NCBI GenBank assembly: GCA_009193035.1
Contig: SWDT01000032.1
Location: 62,001-126,000, forward strand
Length of the DNA stretch: 64,000 nt
Direction: 5' to 3'
Origin: Halicephalobus mephisto
Lineage: Eukaryota > Nematoda > Chromadorea > Rhabditida > Panagrolaimidae
The stretch's first letter is position 1. Each line of letters starts with the position of its first letter. This document shows, piece by piece, positions 1 through 9,573 of this stretch. Under the pieces are notes generated by a model. That model was given only the letters and a program-made list of their open reading frames with translations. It did not search any database and was not told where the DNA came from. The position numbers and the translations under genes were made by a program.

Positions 1-154
1 ATTTCGATTATCATATATAAAAACCTGTTTTCTTTAAAGTTCCATATATGAAACTTATTTTGTAATAAATTTGATATATGAAAGTTGAATTTTTTAAATT
101 TTCATAAATGAAATTTGATTTTTTTAAGTTTCCATATATAAAAACTCCTTTCAG

Positions 155-1300
155 AACATCAAATGTAGTTCGGACGGTAAAAAAATATCTTTTTCTGGAG
201 AAGGACACGGAGGACAAGGAAATAAACTTTACGAATTCAACTTGGATCTTGTGGATGAAGTTTCGGTAAAATTTTACTTTTTTAAAAATTTTAAACACAT
301 TTTTAGAAAGATCCATCTGTCAAGATCACCGGATCTCAGGTTGAAATAGAGATAAAAAAGAATAAAGAAGAATTTTGGTCGAATTTAACGGTGTCCGGAA
401 AACGGGCCCATTGGCTCAAGTTCGATTTCAGTCGTTGGAAGGATCCCGATGGAGAATCCGAAACCGATGATCCTCGAGATTTTATGGTGATTTTATTCAT
501 TTTTATAATTAATTTATTTTTATTTCAGTCAAATGAGGAGAAAATCAAAGATTGGGCCAAAAAATACGGAAAATACGCTCCAAACGCTGACGACGAACCA
601 GTTATGGACTTTGGTAGGAAATTTCATATATCAATTTTGATTTTTTAATCCCTTTCATTCCAGTCAGTAAATTCTACCTTTTCGCCTTCAATATTATCAT
701 GTTTTTAATTCACTTTTATATCCTGGCTTGTCTTTTTTACGGATACTACTCCAAGGGTTCTTGTAAGTTTTAAATTCAATTTACTATAAAATTCACTTTT
801 AAAGTTAGCTCACATATCAAAGTTAATTCATATATGAAGTTAGTTTTTAAAATTAATTCATATATGAAATTTGTTTTTAAAGTTAATTCATATATGAAGT
901 TAGTTTTTAAAATTAATTCATATATGAAGTTAGTTTTTAAAGTTTATATGTGAAATTCACTTTCCGAGTTAATTCATATTTGCAATTTGTTCTTTTAGTG
1001 TACTTTGATTCATTCTGGAAGGTTCGTCGTTTGGGATTCTATGCAGCGACTGCACTACAGTACATCGACGTCTTCCATGGATTTATAGGATTGACGAAGT
1101 CCGGATGGAGAACTGGACTTATCCAAGTGACCGGAAGACTCACCATCATCGCTCTCGTGGATGGATGTCCTGATCTGCAGCCTCTGATTTCGACATACTG
1201 TCTGATGTTCGTGTATTTCTTAATAGAGCAGTTCAGATATCCTTACGAAAGATCGAGCTTTGATTACTGCATTGCACCAATTCTTCATAGAATGAATTAA
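155..1300 (+). CDS. HACD3-like (3R)-3-hydroxyacyl-CoA dehydratase, 5' end outside window, C-terminus truncated
   Basis: Five exons read in one frame: 155-265, 307-486, 529-613, 664-762 and 999-1300. The first two encode the end of a CS/p23-like domain (GEGHGGQGNKLYEF, then FSRWKDPDGE), the arrangement of human HACD3/PTPLAD1. Later exons give hydrophobic segments of the PTPLA domain, ending with EQFRYPY. Family members dehydrate 3-hydroxyacyl-CoA in very-long-chain fatty acid elongation in the ER membrane. Known HACDs continue another ~100 residues carrying the catalytic Tyr and Glu. Here RYPY is followed by about 17 unrelated residues and a stop, with AATAAA at about 1306. No exon for the missing part is visible before 2.3 kb. 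It is therefore a truncated, probably catalytically dead product or a pseudogene. Family confidence is high; functional status is uncertain. Confidence 0.8.
780..955. repeat. Tandem repeat with TTCATATATGAA palindrome in intron 4 of the HACD3-like gene
   Basis: About five units of roughly 33 bp alternate a short A/T spacer with the self-complementary motif TTCATATATGAA. The same motif occurs in introns of other genes here (RPP30, Argonaute, PKI-like). The repeat fills most of this intron and shows no coding signal. Confidence 0.75.
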
Positions 1301-1324
1301 TTTAACAATAAAGGATTAATCTAT

Positions 1325-2075
1325 ATTATTCTATTTGCGCTGGATTAGAGTAAATTTTTTATCCAAATTCTTGGTGTTCTGATCATAACATCACTTAATC
1401 ACTCCAGATATGCTCAATAAGGTTCAAATCCGGTAACTGAGCCGGCTAAGGGAGAAAATTAACTTTGTGGTCATATGCTTAGAGATGTATTTTCGGTCAT
1501 TATCGTGCTGATAAAACCAATTGCGCTTGATATTATGACGAGCAAAGAAAAGCATATGATCCCTCTAAGAACTCTGAATACATTATACAATCTATCACGC
1601 TGTAAATTTGTACTAGAGGTTCAACCCAAAGGTCGGAAAATATTCCCACATCATTAATGTGCTACCACCATGTTTCACAGTGGGGATTTGATACTTTGGA
1701 TTGAATCTCTTACCAGTGGATTTCTTCATTGACAAATAACCGAAAAGTAGATTCATCACTCCAAAGAATTTTTGTCCACATCTCGAGTGATCAGCAGCGT
1801 CACTCCCATGCCCAGTTAAGTCTCATCATACGATTCTTCAAAGAAGCCAGTGGCTTCTTCATTTCATAACATCCATGAAGATTGGCCTCAATCAGTCTAC
1901 GTTGTACTGTTCAAACACCAATGGAATCTTCATCTGGACAGAAAATTTTTCTCTTGATAAAGGTAGTGGGTAAGTGAGGATCAGCTCGCGATGTCATTTT
2001 GATTTGACGGTCAACAACGTTTGTAGTCTTTCTGTGTCTTGCAGACTTCTGACGAGGAATCAAACTGCATGTTGT
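1325..2075 (-). pseudogene. Decayed Tc1/mariner transposase
   Basis: Read on the minus strand, fragments match a Tc1-type transposase in the expected order: a helix-turn-helix-side piece (RRLIEANLHG), the catalytic-core block MWTKILWSDESTFRLF (W..(I/V)L(W/F)SDES), a piece resembling the CVKHGGGSVMVWG region near 1660-1690, and the PAQLPDLNLIEHIW block near 1420-1450 (family PAQSPDLNPIE). Several in-frame stops and frame changes interrupt it, so it cannot encode an active enzyme. It lies immediately downstream of the truncated HACD3-like gene, so its insertion may have caused or followed that truncation. Terminal repeats were not identified with confidence. Confidence 0.75.
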
Positions 2076-2285
2076 TCAAAAAACTTTTATCCATCTTAAA
2101 ATTATGTTTTCTAGAAGCATAAAAACTTGAGCTACATCATGTTTCTTTCTTGCTGAACGAACAGCTTCAACGACCTTTTCTTTGAGATCTAGTAAATAGT
2201 ACTTATAACAAATTATAGCTAAAACGAGAAAATACAAAGAACGAAAATAACTAAGAATCACCTATAGAAAAAATACAAGAAATAA

Positions 2286-2537
2286 AATTTCCAAGACTTT
2301 TGTCCGATACTGTAGATGCGGGGGTTGTTGGAGTCGATTCTGTTTTTTTATTTTTAAATTTTTTTAAACCATTAAGAACAATTAAAAATAATTAAATCTG
2401 GTAAATATTTATCAAAAATTAAACAACTCTTTTTGCCGGTTGCGCCCATATAAACCCCCAGAGAAACTCATAGAGGGAGAAACGGCACACCACTGGCACA
2501 CCGCCGCAACACCACCGACACTAGGTGTCTCAAATAG
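2286..2537 (+). repeat. Left arm of a ~250 bp inverted repeat pair (partner 9035-9295)
   Basis: This stretch is nearly identical to the reverse complement of 9035-9295. It runs from GACTTTTGTCCGATACTG through GGGGGTTGTTGGAGTCGATT to CACCACCGACACTAGGTGTC. The arms face each other across about 6.5 kb containing the Harbinger element and RPP30. They could be two independent insertions of a MITE-like family or the ends of a larger composite element. Confidence 0.8.
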
Positions 2538-2788
2538 TTATGGTCGTGGGGAGTACTGACCAGTTCTTGTGCCCAACGTATCACACCCAGTCGCGTAAAT
2601 GTTATACCGGGTCCGCTTCTGCCGGCTGGTTGGCGCGCAAGTTGAGTTCCTGCATTTCAAGGGTTTTCGTGCTAGGAGTCTTCTCGCTTCCTGCGACAAA
2701 ATATAAAAAATCACGATATAAAACGTAATAAATTACTATTATTTAGAAGTATTACATAATTATGGAATCTTCAAATATTGCAATGATC

Positions 2789-3000
2789 AGTACACGTGAG
2801 CTCAAATCACGGGGTCCGGGTTCGACTCCCGACCGGCAGTCAGAAGCTTGGCCAACAAGCTGCTTGTAGACTGATGAACACGAAAATCTTTCTGCCTTCG
2901 CCCCCAAAGAAGCGGTCTGGAAGACCGAGAAGAAGCTGGATGATTGAATGACTTGAGAAGTAAGAAGAAATCCCGAAATCTAGAAAAAAATTTGACGTGT
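2789..3000 (+). mobile_element. tRNA-derived SINE-like fragment
   Basis: It contains a pol III B-box match GGGTTCGACTCCC at 2818-2830. This is followed by a body (GGCAGTCAGAAGCTTGGCC, then CAAGCTGCTTGTAG) whose start matches the head of the minus-strand SINE copies at 3055-3345 and 11918-12168. The downstream body differs, so this is a related subfamily or a chimeric copy. Confidence 0.6.
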
Positions 3001-3054
3001 GGACCGCGAGTGAGAACATGAATATAAAAATTTAAAAGTATCTAGTGTTGTATT

Positions 3055-3345
3055 GTATGGTTGATATTTTTCTATTTTCTATTTATTCCCATATCGCACA
3101 TTCAAAGTTCACAAACAATACTAAAGCTAAGCTCCTTGTACCTTTAATCCAATTCATCCGTCGGTGCGAGTCTTCTGTTCCTCGGAGCTTGGGATTCTTC
3201 TTATCATCTAGCTTGTTTTGGTCAACCGGGCCTCTAATGAGAGATATCCAGAGGGCTTCGCTTCTTTAGCCTACAAGCAGCTTGCGGGCCAGGCTTCTGG
3301 TTGCCGGTCTTCGGTCGGGAATCGAACCCGGGTCTCGTGAATTTG
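3055..3345 (-). mobile_element. tRNA-derived SINE, minus-strand copy 1
   Basis: On the minus strand the B-box GGGTTCGATTCCC lies at 3330-3318. It is followed by a ~250 bp body ending in AAATAGAAAATAG. The body is closely similar to 11918-12168, which lies in a chemoreceptor intron. Two dispersed copies sharing a pol III promoter head fit a tRNA-derived SINE family. Confidence 0.75.
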
Positions 3346-3618
3346 AATTTCGAACTTTTAAATTCGAAATTGATTTTTGCTTTTTTTAACTCGAATTAAT
3401 TCAAAATTAATTAGAATTGAAATTGTTCAATTTTCGATTCAAATTTTAAATCGATTTTTGCAATTTTTGAACTTGTTTAATCCAAAATTAATTAAAATTT
3501 TGTTCAAAATAAAGAAAATTAACAAAAAATTGCAAATTTGAATTTCGATATTATTTTAACAATGAATTTTTAAAAAATTATGAAATTTGAAAAATAATTT
3601 TTAAAATTAACATAAATT
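3346..3618. other. AT-rich spacer without recognisable gene
   Basis: Low-complexity A/T sequence with AATTCGAA-like words lies between the SINE and the Harbinger insertion. I see no open frame with coding character. Confidence 0.5.
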
Positions 3619-3621
3619 CTG

Positions 3622-3951
3622 TGCCGAGGTCTATAAAGAATTGATGTTGACATCAAAATCAAAATCAAAGTAAAAACCAAAATTGCAACCTGCGCGCAGC
3701 ATTTAGGCAGGGTAAACAGCGTGTCTTAGCTAATTTAAATTTTTTTCAAAACTTTTTTGTAAAGTTCTTGATCTATTTCTTGGTATTCTTGAAAAGCGAT
3801 TCTGTTGGTGAAGTCGATTCTTCATCTTCAATTTTTTGCGGTAGAGGATCAATTCACAGCTACTTGTTCTCTGTACAGGTTTGTTTCATATATCACTTTA
3901 GTTCGAATTCATCAAATTGTTTTAGACGCTCAATTTTTTCCTTCTTGGAGC
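3622..3951 (+). repeat. Harbinger left terminal inverted repeat
   Basis: Its 330 bp match the reverse complement of 6351-6680 throughout. It contains a TATA-like GTCTATAAAG near the outer end and, further in, CTCTGTACAG followed by GTTTGTTTC and a downstream TTGTTTTAG. That pattern could be a ~47 bp 5'-UTR intron. The repeat probably supplies the promoter and leader for the partner gene starting 41 bp inside it. Confidence 0.9.
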
Positions 3952-3991
3952 CTCTCCTTTCTTTCCGTGCAAAATCCGGCGTTTTATAAAG

Positions 3992-5122
3992 ATGACAGGA
4001 CCAAGATTACAAGTTAAAGAAAAAGAAAGCTTGGCTTATGCAATTGGTCGCTTGTATTTTGATAAATATAAGTTGCATCAGCTCAATGGATCCAGAGTTT
4101 CTAATGCCAATCAAAAAAGGAAAGAGCACTGGCAAGAGTTAGAAAATCGAATTAGAAAAATGTTCCCGAGATATAATCTGTATAAAGACCTTTATCAATG
4201 GTATCAAAGGTTCATTTCTCAGACTAAAGGGAAATACTTGGAAGCAAAGAAAAGTGGAAATGGTGTTGTTACTTTCAGTAAGGTAAGGGATTAATATGAA
4301 AAAGTATAGACTATTAAATTTCAGGCTGAAGAACTTATACTCGATAGAATTGGTCGTGGAAAGATCGAAGGATTGAGGGTTCCAGAACTTGGGATTCAAG
4401 GTCTATCTATTAGTTCCCTTCAAAGTGAAAGAAATTGCGATACTGAGTTTTCTTCCCCAATTAGAAGATTTTCTCCCTTACCCACTGTCTCGGATGAATA
4501 TGATCAACATTGTGATTTGGATTCCAGAATAGTAGACGACTTTAATCCCGAGGGGATTGATGCTTTGGAATCCAGAAGAGCGGATGATAATTTTGATTTT
4601 GGGAAAGTTGATACTTTGAATTCCAAACGAGCGGATGATTCTGATCGCGAAATGGTTGATGATTTGGATTCCAGAACAGTAGACAGTTTTAATTCCGAGA
4701 AGGTCGATGATTTAGATTCCAGAAGAGCAGATGATAATTTTGATTTTGGGAGAGTTGATAATTTGGAATCCAGAAGAGCGGATGATATCGGTGATTTTAG
4801 TCAATTGGAACTGGAAGAAGAATGGGCATTTCCAAGGAAAAAGTCCAGATCAGGACAGAAGAAAGAAATCATACTTGATACCATAGAAGAAATGGTTCGC
4901 AAAATGGATTCTTATTGTGAGCGATTAGTGAGTTTACTGGAAAAAAACAGTGGAATAAACGACACAGACATGGACAATAGAATAAAAGAGATCAGAATAC
5001 GAACAGAAGAGACAAAGCTGAAAATTGAAGAAGCAAAACTTCGTACCGAGGAAGCGAGAGCTGAAGCAGAACAACTTGAAATTCAGATCAAAAAAGCAAC
5101 GTTGGAGAAGCTTCATCTCTGA
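3992..5122 (+). CDS. Harbinger-encoded Myb/SANT-like DNA-binding partner protein
   Basis: Two exons, 3992-4282 and 4325-5122, separated by a 42 bp intron, encode 362 residues. The N-terminal ~90 residues are basic, with tryptophans and aromatics spaced as in a Myb/SANT-like fold (KEHWQELENRIRKMF, then LYQWYQRF). Residues ~150-245 hold a degenerate acidic repeat around the phrase VDDLDSRRADD, encoded by ~60-75 bp DNA repeats at 4520-4800. The C-terminus (after IKEIRIRTEETKLKIEE) is a charged heptad-like helix, probably a coiled coil. In known Harbinger systems this second protein imports the transposase and binds the ends; that role is inferred from family and position. The acidic repeat is not a feature I recall for the family. 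Confidence 0.85.
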
Positions 5123-6323
5123 TTACTTCGATGTATATTTTTACGATTTTGAATGAACCTGTTTTGTTGCAAATTCTTGAACAACTGGATCACTTGACTG
5201 TTGAAGGGTCTTCTGCAGTCTGTGATAGGTGGGATTTGAGGCAATTGGAAATCCTTTTCTTTCTCTGTAGCCTTTCCTCTGATTCTTAGCAGATAGTTAT
5301 ACATGCAACAACAACAGAGAATGATTCTAGACACCAAACTCCGATCTTTCAAAAAGATCCCTTTTTCGAGTAATCGGAATTGTCCTTTGAGTTCTCCAAA
5401 TGTTCGCTCAATTACAGATCTTCCTTTCCGATGTCTCCTAAAAAGCTAATTAACTTTGTTCTGATTCGGAAAATTACCTGTAAACTTGTTCTTCTCCAAG
5501 ATGAGGACGTCTGTATGAGAACAAACATCCTTTAGCAGGATAAGCAAAATCAGCCAAAAATCCATACTTATTCGCCGGTCTCCATCCTTGATCAATAGTT
5601 TTGCACAAAGAAGATAAGCGATAAACCAGGCAGTCATGATACGATCCTGGATAATTCGCATTAACATATAATATTTTTTTGTTCGAATCGCAAGCTACCA
5701 GAACATTAATAGAAGGTGTCCCATATCTAGAAAAATAAAAATTGTCATCTTTAATATTTGCAACGGGAATGTGAGTTCCATCTACTGCCCCAACAACAAG
5801 TGGGATTCCACAAAACAAATACATTTGTATCATATGAGTATTCCATTCTTTCTCTGATTTGTCCATAGAAATCTCATTACTGAGTTCTTCCAACACTCCA
5901 TTGACAAAACGACGGATATTTAAAGCCACAGTTTGTCGTTTTCCACGAACAGCAAGTCCTGCTGCTTTTAATGAACACCCTGTTCTAAGATAAAACATAA
6001 CCATTAAGAAGGCTTCTTTTCCCGTCACTGCCATGTTTCTTCTAGTTCTTCTAGCCAGATACCTTCCAAGTCGCTGATAAATCAGCTCGGCTTCAATAAT
6101 TGAAACTCCAAAAACTTCTGCGAAAGTGAAATCATTGAGTTGACGGTTAGAGATGAAGAACCGAGCAACTCGGAAATTCAATTCATCAAGAACCACAATG
6201 ATTTCATCAAGGAATTCCAGAATTTTACAATAAATCTACAATAAAATTATGCACATGGGAACAAAAGTAAATTCTCACCTGCGCAACAGCAAATGAAGCT
6301 ACATGAATATTCTTGTTTATCAT
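5113..6323 (-). CDS. PIF/Harbinger DDE transposase
   Basis: Three exons on the minus strand (6323-6279, 6235-5478, 5437-5113) with introns of 43 and 40 bp give ~375 residues. I chose the ATG at 6323 because splicing from CAG/GTGAGA to TTATTGTAG opens a continuous frame (MINKNIHV...) into the main exon, which otherwise lacks a start. Catalytic acids are visible in order: VGAVDGTHIP, GSYHDCLVY with GFLADFAYP after it, and ERTFGELKGQFR in the last exon. An N-terminal helix-turn-helix region precedes them. The protein cuts and pastes the element at its TIRs with the partner protein. No frameshift or stop is seen, so it may be active. Confidence 0.93.
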
Positions 6324-6350
6324 AGTGATGTGTCCAATTCATGGGAATAA

Positions 6351-6680
6351 GCTCCAAGAAGGAAAAAATTGAGCGTCTAAAACAATTTGATGAATTCGAA
6401 CTAAAGTGATATATGAAACAAACCTGTACAGAGAACAAGTAGCTGTGAATTGATCCTCTACCGCAAAAAATTGAAGATGAAGAATCGACTTCACCAACAG
6501 AATCGCTTTTCAAGAATACCAAGAAATAGATCAAGAACTTTACAAAAAAGTTTTGAAAAAAATTTAAATTAGCTAAGACACGCTGTTTACCCTGCCTAAA
6601 TGCTGCGCGCAGGTTGCAATTTTGGTTTTTACTTTGATTTTGATTTTGATGTCAACATCAATTCTTTATAGACCTCGGCA
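6351..6680 (-). repeat. Harbinger right terminal inverted repeat
   Basis: This is the reverse complement of the left TIR over the full 330 bp. The transposase ATG (6323) lies 28 bp inside it, so transposase transcription most likely starts within this repeat. The same promoter and leader thus serve both convergent genes. Confidence 0.9.
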
Positions 6681-6841
6681 CTGATTTTTAATTTTCCGTC
6701 GAGGTGCCGGTCCTATGCCCGCAACGTGCGTTTTTTTGGAAGAACTTCATCTTTTTGAACTGCACCAGGTCAATCAACATTTTTGAATTTTTATATATAA
6801 ATTATTTTTTGTTATTTGTTTCAGATGCTATAATCTTGAAG

Positions 6842-8006
6842 ATGAGTGGTCAGATAAAGAATTTCCGGTTTGCAGAACTGAACCTCAGACACCATGGAGA
6901 TTCGACGAACACCCTTGTCCTGGTGAACCGGGCGATCCGGATGGGCTACGACTCGGTTGCCATCAACATTGACATCGGGGATCCTTTCCTGAGTGTGTCG
7001 GACAGAGTTGAAGATGAATCAGACGAACCAGTAAAGAAGAAAAAAAAGAAACAAAAAATTCCCGTTCAAGACGAAGAGAACATCATTCCTGATCCCTTCA
7101 AAGTTGACGAAACCATGCTCAGTACATCAGATCTCCAGAGATTAAAGGCCGACGGTAAAGTGTTCAGACAATTTTCAAGGATTACGATGACTTTGAGCAA
7201 CACAACTGCCGTCCATAAAATGATGAACAACAAAAAAGTCAAAAAATTCGACTTAGTTGCCGTCAGAATCCAGGACCAAGACATGCTGACCACTATGTCG
7301 AGGAAGGGAGATGCCGTGGACATCATCACTTTCGATCCTTGTGCTGGACAGAAGGCTAACTGGCTGTATTCGTCGAAACTAGTCCAGGCCGTGGCTTCAG
7401 AAGGCATCGCCTTCGAGCTGACGTATTCCGGAGCTTTGACGGATTCTCCGAACAGAAGAGAGTTCTTTGCCAATGGAAAACTTTTGATGGATGCAACGAA
7501 GAAAGGTGGGAACGTTTTTTTGTCCAGTGGAGCCAGCAGTCTGATCCAGATTCGAGGTCCCTACGACGTCGCGAATCTATCCACCTTGATCGGCATAGAT
7601 CCATTCTACGGCATCCATCTCATCAGCAGTAAGTCTATTTACTATAATAATCATTTTCAACATATGAAATTCAACTTTTATACATCAAAATTAATCCTTA
7701 TATATGAAATTTAACTCTGATATATAAAATTTGATTTTTCATATATGAAAATTAACTTTGATATATGAAAATTAACTCTGATATATGGAATTTATTTTAG
7801 GTAATCCAAAAAATGTTCTTCTTCGATCCCAAGCGCGGACCTTGACCGTCAAGGGAGCTATTCATGTTTCTGATTTGAATCACGTCCCCAATCGGACAAA
7901 ACCATCTGCCGAGGCTCTGGAAGATTTGCTAAAAGTTGAAGAATTCAAAAGACAAGTCAAACTCAAGGACGAAACTCAATCTCATGTAATGGAAGTCGAT
8001 TCCTGA
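6842..8006 (+). CDS. RPP30: Ribonuclease P/MRP protein subunit p30
   Basis: Two exons, 6842-7628 and 7801-8006, encode 330 residues. The family signature is clear: AELNLRHHG near the start, GYDSVAINIDI, SRITMTLSN, KFDLVAVRIQD, GIAFELTYSGAL and IRGPYDVANLSTLIG. Human p30 is a TIM-barrel subunit that helps nuclear RNase P and MRP process pre-tRNA and pre-rRNA. An acidic/lysine-rich insert (KKKKKKQK, residues ~60-75) is extra and could act as a nuclear signal. A TTTGTTTCAG acceptor ends at 6824, suggesting trans-splicing or a 5'-UTR intron. The leader then begins with the tiny frame ATGCTATAA upstream of the chosen ATG. The intron carries the GATATATGAAA repeat. The gene sits between the two ~250 bp inverted repeats, directly beside the Harbinger insertion. 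Confidence 0.92.
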
Positions 8007-8058
8007 ATTTTCGTTTTTAACTTTGTTGATTTTGATAAAATTTTAAAATTATATAGTT

Positions 8059-8848
8059 ATGGCTGACTACTGGCATTCCTTCCCCAATTTTGGGTACTTT
8101 GAATTTCATTTATTTTCAACTTTTTTAAATTTATTATTTTTAAAATTTACTAGGTTTAATTTCTTTTTAAATTTCATTAATTTCCACTTTTTAAGTTTTA
8201 TTTTTAAAATTTTATTAATTTTAAATTTTCTTTGAAATTTAATTTTTTTAAAATTTATTTTTAATTTTCTTTAATTTTAAATTTTTAAAAATTTATTATT
8301 TTCAACTTTCTTTGATTTTTTATTTTTTTTTCTAAATTTATTTTAAATTTTCTTTGATTTTTTATTTTTTTAAATTTTATTTTCAATTTTCTTTGATTTT
8401 TTATTTTTTCCAAATTTATTTTAAATTTTCTTTGATTTTTTATTTTTTCCAAATTTATTTTAAATTTTCTTTGATTTTTTATTTTTTTCCAAATTTATTT
8501 TAAATTTTCTTTGATTTTTTTATTTTTTTTCCAAATTTATTTTAAATTTTCTTTGATTTTTTTATTTTTAGATCCATGCCGAAGTTAGACTCCTTAGGTT
8601 ACAGATGGTGGTACAGGATACGGAATTGGCTGCCTTGGAAAAAGAAAATGATACCCCGTCCGATCATATGGAAACCCCCAGTCTCGTTGACAATGCCAAA
8701 ATTCGTGGATGAATTAAACAAAGAAGAAAAAAATCATTTGCAGAAAATTTTCGAAGAAACCGAACTATTTTCGAAAATTCATAATTTATTTCCAGAAAAA
8801 ATCGAAGATCGACATTGGAGAGAACTTTTGGAATTTCCAACGACCTGA
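8059..8848 (+). CDS. Small tryptophan-rich protein of unknown function, likely operon partner of RPP30
   Basis: The ATG at 8059 lies 52 bp after the RPP30 stop. Exon 8059-8093 splices (GT at 8094, TTTTTAG before 8572) into 8572-8848, giving 103 residues (MADYWHSFPNFG, then SMPKLDSLGYRWW). The N-terminal half is basic and aromatic (YRIRNWLPWKKK); the C-terminal half is helical and charged (LNKEEKNHLQKIFEET). There is no signal peptide or membrane span. The composition would suit a small mitochondrial ribosomal or respiratory accessory protein, but I do not recognise the family. Short spacing in the same orientation suggests a nematode operon, although the upstream start codon exon is very short and less certain than the second exon. 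The stop codon overlaps the first unit of a 16 bp minisatellite. Confidence 0.6.
8335..8571. repeat. ~38 bp tandem repeat in intron of the small gene
   Basis: About six units of CCAAATTTATTTTAAATTTT plus CTTTGATTTTTTATTTTT run directly up to the splice acceptor. The T-rich last unit supplies the polypyrimidine tract. Confidence 0.8.
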
Positions 8849-8941
8849 ATTCCTCCACTTCTGAATTCCTCCACTTCTGAATTCCTCCGCTTCTGAATTT
8901 CTTCGCTTCTGAATTCCTCCGCTCCTGAATTCCTCCCCGGT
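8845..8941 (+). repeat. 16 bp minisatellite overlapping a stop codon
   Basis: Six units of CTGAATTCCTCCACTT with few changes begin exactly at the TGA stop of the small gene and continue into its 3' end. The repeat is GC-richer than its surroundings. Confidence 0.85.
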
Positions 8942-9034
8942 CTAACATTGCCGGAACAACGCCACAAAACCGCTTGTAGCAGGCACACGGTGTGACACCG
9001 ATCACAGAAACATCTAGTGTCGGTGGTGTGTCGC

Positions 9035-9295
9035 TTGTCACATCTGAGACACCCAGTGTCGGTGGTGTTGCGGCGGTGTGCCAGTGGTGTGCCGTTTCTT
9101 TCTCTATGAGTTTCTCTGGGGGTTCATATGGGCGCAACCGGCCAAAAGAGTTGTTTAATTTTTGATAAATATTTACCAGATTTAATTATTTTTAATTGTT
9201 CTTAATGGTTTAAAAAATTTAAAAATAAAAAAACAGAATTGACTCCAACAACCCCCACATCTACAGTATCGGATAAAAGTCTTAGAAATTTTTTA
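9035..9295 (-). repeat. Right arm of the ~250 bp inverted repeat pair
   Basis: Reverse-complement partner of 2286-2537. Its inner side holds a duplicated CTAGTGTCGGTGGTGTG / CCAGTGTCGGTGGTGTTG motif that the left arm has once. The outer side ends in ATCGGATAAAAGTCTTAGAA. Confidence 0.8.
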
Positions 9296-9357
9296 TTTAT
9301 TTTTAAAAATTTATTTAAATCAAAACATTTGCAAAAAAATTAATAATCAGTAATATA

Positions 9358-9480
9358 TTAAATGTCAAGGTGCTTGCATTTTATTACAATAGTTATTCAA
9401 TTACAGACGTCGTCAAAAGGGGGCTGACTTTCTTACTTGAATACTTGAAGATCCGGGGGCTGACTTTCTGATAAACAAAA
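9358..9480. repeat. Dispersed direct repeat, copy 1 (partner 13068-13160)
   Basis: About 75 bp (AATGTCAAGGTGCTTGCATT through GACGTCGTCAAAAGGGGGCT) is repeated almost exactly at 13068-13160 in the same orientation. This copy has an extra segment that repeats GGGGGCTGACTTTC. The pair brackets the first chemoreceptor gene. Confidence 0.85.
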
Positions 9481-9573
9481 ATCAAATTCAGCATGCTTTA
9501 AAAGCTAAAGGTTCACTTTTTTTATATTTATTCTTACAGTTCGCTTTTTCCAAGAAGTTTCATCTGTAAAAAT

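Larger units (their letters stand above)
3622..6680. mobile_element. Complete PIF/Harbinger DNA transposon
   Basis: The element is 3059 bp, starts TGCCGAGGTCTA and ends TAGACCTCGGCA, and is flanked by a CTG duplication (3619-3621 and 6681-6683). The 330 bp terminal inverted repeats look identical by eye. Inside are the two Harbinger genes in convergent orientation: a DNA-binding partner (plus, 3992-5122) and a DDE transposase (minus, 6323-5113). Their stop codons overlap by about 10 bp. Identical TIRs and two uninterrupted genes argue for a recent, possibly still mobile insertion. CTG differs from the usual TWA preference, so the exact boundary could be off by a base or two. Confidence 0.92.

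Noticed and set aside
3768..3989. Open frame inside the Harbinger left TIR (mirrored at 6534-6247)
   Set aside because: It exists because both TIRs are identical. It has no domain and is better explained as leader sequence of the two transposon genes.
7066..7604. Minus-strand open frames opposite RPP30
   Set aside because: Shadow frames of a well-supported coding exon; no independent family match.
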